A stretch of DNA of 64,000 bases, from positions 27,901,280 to 27,965,279 of the forward strand of contig NC_089272.1 in assembly GCF_963678975.1 (NCBI RefSeq), written 5' to 3'. A program made the position numbers and the translations under genes. The stretch comes from Dysidea avara. Lineage: Eukaryota; Porifera; Demospongiae; Dictyoceratida; Dysideidae. How positions within the stretch are numbered: position 1 is the stretch's first letter; each line of letters starts with the position of its first letter. Below the pieces are notes generated by a model that saw only the letters and a list, made by a program, of their open reading frames with translations, was not told where the DNA came from and made no database searches. Below are positions 63,655 through 64,000 of the stretch, piece by piece.

Positions 63655-63990
63655 ATCTAAACCAAAACAGCCTAGCTGTAAAAAAAGAGTGCGGCCCCCA
63701 AAAAGGCCAGGATGAAAAAAGATGTGAAATCCAAGGTGGCGGCCAAGAAATGGCTGTGATGGTACGTTAATGACAAAAATATTTATTACGACAATTCAAG
63801 TGAATTTGCATTGCCTCCTCCACTAGGATTTGGCACCAAATTCACCTGAATTGTCATAACTAAAATTTTTGCTATTAACCTACTATCACAGCCATTCCTT
63901 GGCCGCCACCTTGGATTTCACATCTTTTTTCATCCTGGCCTTTTTAGTGGCCGCACTCCTTTTTTACAGCTTGGCTGTTTTGGTTTAGAT
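63655..63990. mobile_element. Near-perfect palindromic foldback element
   Basis: Begins atctaaaccaaaacagcc and ends with its inverse ggctgttttggtttagat. Arms of about 140 bp match almost throughout (gagtgcggcc, gatgtgaaatccaaggtggc, ggccaagaaatggctgtgat). The loop is short and holds another small inverted pair (acaattcaagtgaattt / aaattcacctgaattgt). Non-coding. Confidence 0.85.
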
Positions 63991-64000
63991 ATCACTTCCT

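Overview
The window looks like AT-rich nuclear DNA from an early-branching animal, most likely a demosponge. The reasons are spliced genes with GT-AG introns, an Ig/fibronectin-III receptor, a beta-helix-like multi-pass membrane protein family of a type I associate with sponge gene sets, and very dense DNA-transposon and MITE content. The organism is an inference. There are no rRNA genes, functional tRNAs, operons or CRISPR arrays.

Two host gene families account for the real coding sequence. (1) Single-pass receptors on the + strand. The last two exons of one copy lie at 1..678. A complete seven-exon paralogue lies at 7841..17694 (530 codons after splicing; signal peptide, Ig, Fn3, two further extracellular modules, TM, tail with two NPAY motifs). 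Relic exons of a third copy lie near 50.3 kb and 54.4 kb. (2) A large membrane protein on the - strand (about 1,160 residues: N-glycosylated repetitive ectodomain, Cys-rich neck, about 8 TM segments). Copy 1 (38833..37946 plus 23418..20786) is cut in two by a transposon. Copy 2 (63136..59648) is uninterrupted apart from one frameshift. Two more degenerate pieces lie at 51.7-52.2 and 54.6-55.0 kb. The receptor and multi-pass genes face each other (convergent), and relics of both are interleaved at 50-55 kb, so the two families seem to duplicate together.

The centre of the window, 23419..37945, is one 14.5-kb insertion. It is bounded by a perfect 8-bp target duplication (AACATTAT) and by terminal inverted repeats of about 1.5 kb. 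Each inverted repeat is about 95 bp of unique end sequence plus a long 18-bp-unit minisatellite. Inside it are an 85-bp-unit satellite, two elements with 9-bp target duplications and GGAATGG-rich ends, decayed coding fragments, and a nested 2.9-kb element (28522..31452). The nested element carries a transposase-like gene (28767..31097, - strand) and ends in TGTGACC-type inverted repeats. Those ends match short MITEs elsewhere in the window, which makes it a candidate autonomous partner for them.

The rest is introns and intergenic DNA filled with short elements: a GGCGGATCC-ended family with 5-bp duplications, hAT-like elements with 8-bp duplications, a TA-flanked CAGTGG element, several foldback elements, a LINE 3-prime fragment, a tRNA-like sequence, CA microsatellites, and a recurrent near-palindromic motif CTCTAATAGAG. 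Long stretches at 0.7-7.8, 34.4-36.3, 46-48.3, 52.4-54.4 and 56.5-58.9 kb hold nothing I can call a gene.
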